Source of the DNA: Candidatus Nezhaarchaeota archaeon
GTDB taxonomy: Archaea; Thermoproteota; Methanomethylicia; Nezhaarchaeales; B40-G2
Length of the DNA stretch: 48,830 nt
Reading direction: 5' to 3'
NCBI GenBank assembly: GCA_026413605.1
Contig: JAOAKM010000005.1
Coordinates: 1 to 48,830, forward strand
This document shows positions 46,508-48,830 of this stretch, in pieces. Below the pieces are notes generated by a model. The model was not told the DNA's origin. It saw only the letters and a program-made list of their open reading frames with translations, and did not search any database. Every line of letters begins with the position of its first letter. Position 1 is the stretch's first letter. Position numbers and translations under genes: made by a program.

Positions 46508-48168
46508 TCAAGTTCGCTCTTAGTCTCTTCTTCCTCTTCCTTACCAGCCTTACTAGGAGCTTCACCGGCCTTAGTCTCTGACTTAGCGGCAGCTATGACG
46601 TCGTCAATCCTCAGTATCATAGTAGCTGCCTCTGTGGCTGACTTAATAGCCATCGTCTTGACGTTGAGGGGCTCAAGGACCCCTAAGCTAAACATGTCGC
46701 CGGGCTTGCCGGTGAAGACGTCAACTCCCATAGATTCATTGCCAGGCTTCTCGTGGAGGGCTCTGAGCTCCATGATTATGTCTAGGGGGTCTAGGCCAGC
46801 GTTCTCAGCCAGCGTCCTAGGTACAACCTCGATAGCGTTAGCGAAGGCCTCGATGGCGAGCTGCTCCTTACCGCCGACGCTAGGCGCGTACTTCCTTAGG
46901 CGCTTAGCGAGCTCCATTTCTATGGATCCTCCGCCAGCCACCATCTTACCGCATTCGATAGCGTCAGACACCACTGAGAGAGCATCAGTCAGCGCCCTCT
47001 CAGCTTCGTCGACGAACTTCTCCAGCCCTCCCCTTATCAAGATGGCAACGGCCCTAGGGTTCTTACAGCCCTCGATAAATATCATCTTCTCATCAGCAAT
47101 CTTACGCTCCTCAACAAGCTCAGCCTCGCCTAAGTCTGCGGGCGAAAGGTCGTCTATACTAGTCACTATCCTACCGCCAGTAGCTCTAGCGAGCTTCTCC
47201 ATGTCCGACTTCTTAACTCTCCTAGCGGCTAGGATTCCTTCCTTAGCTAAGTAGTGCTGTGCTACGTCATCAATACCCTTCTGGCAGAGCACTACATTAG
47301 CCCCGGTGGCCTTAATCTTATCAACCATGCTCTTCAGTATGCGCTCCTCCTCCGCGAGGAAGGCCTTCATCTGCTCGGGGGTAGATATCCTTATTTCAGC
47401 GTCCATCTCAGTCTTCTCGATCTCTAATGGGCAGTCCAGTAGAGCTATCTTAGCCTTCTCTACCCTCTTCGGCATGCCTGGATGAACAACCTCCTTATCA
47501 ACAACCACGCCGTTAATAAGCCTCGAATCTGCTAAGCTCGCCCCCTGTCTCTTAATGAGCTGTATGAAGTCGATGTCGGCAACTAGCTTATTGTCCCTCC
47601 TCTCGACTATTTGCTTAACCGCCCTTACGGCCATGTCAGCTAGCATCTCCTTAGATCCAGCCACAGACTTGGCCGACATAGACGTCATGGCTATCTTACG
47701 CAAGGTCTCTTCGTCATCCATAGAGACAGGCTTAGAGAGCTCTTCAAGTACCCTATTGCAAAAGTCCAGGGACTTGCTATACCCAGCTATAATTACCGTC
47801 GGGTGGATGTTCTTGGCCATGAGCTCTTCAGCGCGCTTCAGGAGCTCGCCGGCTAAGACTACTGCCGTCGTGGTTCCATCGCCAACTTCATCGTCCTGAG
47901 CCTTCGCCACCTCAACCATCATCTTAGCCGCTGGATGCTGAACCTCGATCTCATCTAGTATGGTGGCGCCGTCGTTAGTCACAGTGACGTCTCCTAAACT
48001 ATCTACTAACATTTTGTCCATGCCCCTAGGACCTAGCGTCGACCTAACGGCCTCAGCTACTGCCTTCGCCGCAGCTATGTTAGCTCGCTGAGCCTCCCTT
48101 CCAACAGTCCTAGTAGAACCTTCCTTTAAAATTAAGACGGGGACGCCGCCCAACTGAGCTACTGCCAT
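46504..48168 (-). CDS. ths: Thermosome subunit (group II chaperonin), complete
   Basis: ATP-driven folding machine subunit forming a double ring with a built-in lid. The 554-aa protein has the apical, intermediate and equatorial domains with [12 protein letters not shown] near 43-54, VTNDGATIL, the catalytic [15 protein letters not shown] and the C-terminal GAGLDP-type [13 protein letters not shown]. The tail is acidic ([11 protein letters not shown]) and lacks the Gly-Met repeat of many thermosomes. A GAGGTG ribosome-binding site precedes the ATG. It is transcribed in the same direction as a second thermosome gene located just upstream. Confidence 0.96.
   Translation of the reverse strand: MAVAQLGGVPVLILKEGSTRTVGREAQRANIAAAKAVAEAVRSTLGPRGMDKMLVDSLGDVTVTNDGATILDEIEVQHPAAKMMVEVAKAQDDEVGDGTTTAVVLAGELLKRAEELMAKNIHPTVIIAGYSKSLDFCNRVLEELSKPVSMDDEETLRKIAMTSMSAKSVAGSKEMLADMAVRAVKQIVERRDNKLVADIDFIQLIKRQGASLADSRLINGVVVDKEVVHPGMPKRVEKAKIALLDCPLEIEKTEMDAEIRISTPEQMKAFLAEEERILKSMVDKIKATGANVVLCQKGIDDVAQHYLAKEGILAARRVKKSDMEKLARATGGRIVTSIDDLSPADLGEAELVEERKIADEKMIFIEGCKNPRAVAILIRGGLEKFVDEAERALTDALSVVSDAIECGKMVAGGGSIEMELAKRLRKYAPSVGGKEQLAIEAFANAIEVVPRTLAENAGLDPLDIIMELRALHEKPGNESMGVDVFTGKPGDMFSLGVLEPLNVKTMAIKSATEAATMILRIDDVIAAAKSETKAGEAPSKAGKEEEEETKSELD
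47048..47124 (-). repeat. 77-bp segment identical to 48754-48830 (copy 1)
   Basis: This stretch of the complete thermosome gene is identical at all 77 positions to the last 77 bases of the window, which lie in the second thermosome gene. The identity stops at a mismatch just outside (position 47047 A against 48753 G). It encodes the region [13 protein letters not shown] followed by [13 protein letters not shown]. Confidence 0.95.
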
Positions 48169-48202
48169 AACTACACCTCTTTGGGAGAGGGAGGGGGTGC
48201 TT

Positions 48203-48210
48203 CTATATAA
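48203..48210 (-). promoter_or_regulatory. TATA box of the thermosome gene
   Basis: On the minus strand TTATATAG begins 42 nt before the ATG, giving a short leader that contains the GAGGTG ribosome-binding site at about 48173-48178. It lies only 17 nt beyond the stop codon of the upstream thermosome gene. This is one of the strongest TATA matches in the window, as expected for a highly expressed chaperonin. Confidence 0.55.
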
Positions 48211-48227
48211 CTCTACCCCCTTACTTT

Positions 48228-48830
48228 CTAGAGCTCTCCGCCGAATTTAGATGGTTTTTCCTCCTTCTCTTTTTCTTTTTCCTTCTTGAGCGCTGAGGCA
48301 GCTATTATGTCGTCTATCTTCAATATCATTAAGGCGGCCTCGGTAGCAGACTTAATGGCTTGCTTCTTTACTAGCGCGGGCTCTATAACGTCCAGTGCAT
48401 ACATATCGGACACCGTGCCATCCTTGACATTGATGCCAGCGCTCACATTGCCCTTCTCGTGCTCAGTCCTCAGCTTTACTATTATGTCGATGGGGTCTAG
48501 GCCAGCGTTCTCAGCCAAGATAACCGGTATGGCTTCAAGGGCCTCAGCAAACTTCAACGCAGCGAGCTGTTCTCTACCAACTAGCGATCTAGCCCATTCC
48601 TTAAGCCTTAACGCCACCTCAGCCTCAATAGCTCCACCGCCAGGCACTATCTTAGGCTCCTGTACTACGTTCCTAACTACGCAGAGGGCGTCGTGAACTG
48701 ATCGCTCCGCCTCCTTAATCATCATATCACTGCTACCTCTAATAAGTATTGAGACGGCCCTAGGGTTCTTACAGCCCTCGATAAATATCATCTTCTCATC
48801 AGCAATCTTACGCTCCTCAACAAGCTCAGC
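48228..48830 (-). CDS. ths: Second thermosome subunit, C-terminal part (runs off the window)
   Basis: About 200 codons of a group II chaperonin gene whose 5' part lies beyond the window end. The reading frame stays open to base 48830 ([13 protein letters not shown] before MIFIEGC), so the ATG at 48791 is internal and is not a start. It carries the intermediate/equatorial end region: [32 protein letters not shown] and [14 protein letters not shown], and ends KPSKFGGEL. It is clearly a paralogue of the downstream subunit, with which it probably forms a hetero-oligomer. Confidence 0.93.
   Translation of the reverse strand, partial: AELVEERKIADEKMIFIEGCKNPRAVSILIRGSSDMMIKEAERSVHDALCVVRNVVQEPKIVPGGGAIEAEVALRLKEWARSLVGREQLAALKFAEALEAIPVILAENAGLDPIDIIVKLRTEHEKGNVSAGINVKDGTVSDMYALDVIEPALVKKQAIKSATEAALMILKIDDIIAASALKKEKEKEKEEKPSKFGGEL
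48754..48830 (-). repeat. 77-bp segment identical to 47048-47124 (copy 2)
   Basis: Identical to copy 1 in the first thermosome gene. It extends to the last base of the window, so its true length could be greater than 77 bp. Confidence 0.95.

Noticed and set aside
46595-47254. Plus-strand open frame of 219 codons opposite the thermosome gene.
   Set aside because: Antisense shadow of a strongly conserved gene; Ser/Ala-rich composition typical of such shadows.
1-48830. CRISPR arrays, insertion sequences, integrase genes or attachment sites.
   Set aside because: No spaced direct repeats, transposase or integrase motifs were seen, and the gene content is housekeeping throughout.

Overview
The window is chromosomal DNA of an archaeon, probably a thermophile of the Thermoproteota (TACK) group. 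The evidence is a helicase-less XPF nuclease (the crenarchaeal form, not euryarchaeal Hef), RNA polymerase subunit Rpo12 (RpoP), aIF1, ribosomal protein eL33, archaeal NadM, diphthine synthase DphB, TmcA, NreA, a GPN-loop GTPase, class III (archaeal) pilins and two group II chaperonin (thermosome) genes. I cannot fix the lineage below phylum. Genes are packed tightly and often overlap. GTG and TTG starts are common. Many first genes of transcription units have a TATA-like box about 31-34 nt upstream of the start codon, which suggests leaderless transcripts. I see no rRNA, tRNA, CRISPR array, insertion sequence or prophage. No stretch over 300 bases lacks a gene; the longest unassigned stretch is the first 220 bases, where I can support nothing.

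Layout. 0.2-7 kb: xpf and tmcA (divergent), a three-gene operon of a 45-aa ribbon-helix-helix protein with an ABC exporter, a nucleotidyltransferase and small unknowns. 7-12.4 kb: glyS, agmatinase, the short rpo12 gene, aIF1, Hsp20 and an FrhB-like F420/iron-sulfur protein. 12.4-18.2 kb: nadM; a decoding operon (Trm9-like methyltransferase, Elp3, DphB); a RadA-family recombinase with a helical protein and an Sfm1-like SPOUT methyltransferase; a small membrane protein. 18.3-23.2 kb: a five-gene run headed by RqcH/NFACT, with a CBS/zinc-ribbon protein, a Mut7-C RNase, an AMMECR1 protein and a glycosyltransferase. 23.2-31 kb: a radical SAM enzyme, NreA with a C-terminal PCNA-interacting peptide, a zinc ribbon, an RHH regulator, a methyltransferase, a Nudix hydrolase, a CPA2 antiporter, a GPN GTPase and eL33.

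31-41.7 kb (minus strand): a long head-to-tail run. Three small type IV pilins come first, then an 850-residue membrane-anchored multidomain protein, a GspE/TadA/ArlI-type ATPase and a TadC/ArlJ-type membrane platform. The last pilus gene overlaps a TIM-barrel protein gene, which overlaps the ATP-dependent DNA ligase gene; galT follows. I consider this pilus cluster and its coupling to the ligase gene the most promising uncharacterised system here. 41.7-44 kb: a coiled-coil protein, a nitroreductase and an anchored transglutaminase-like protein. 44.1-46.5 kb: a small membrane protein, an NRAMP-related transporter lacking the usual metal-site residues, and a DUF72 protein. 46.5-48.83 kb: one complete and one partial thermosome gene. 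They share a perfectly identical 77-bp stretch that ends exactly at the window edge, so the edge may be an assembly break at a repeat.

Functionally the window is mostly translation (tRNA modification, EF2 modification, ribosome quality control), DNA repair (XPF, RadA-type, NreA, ligase) and surface structures.
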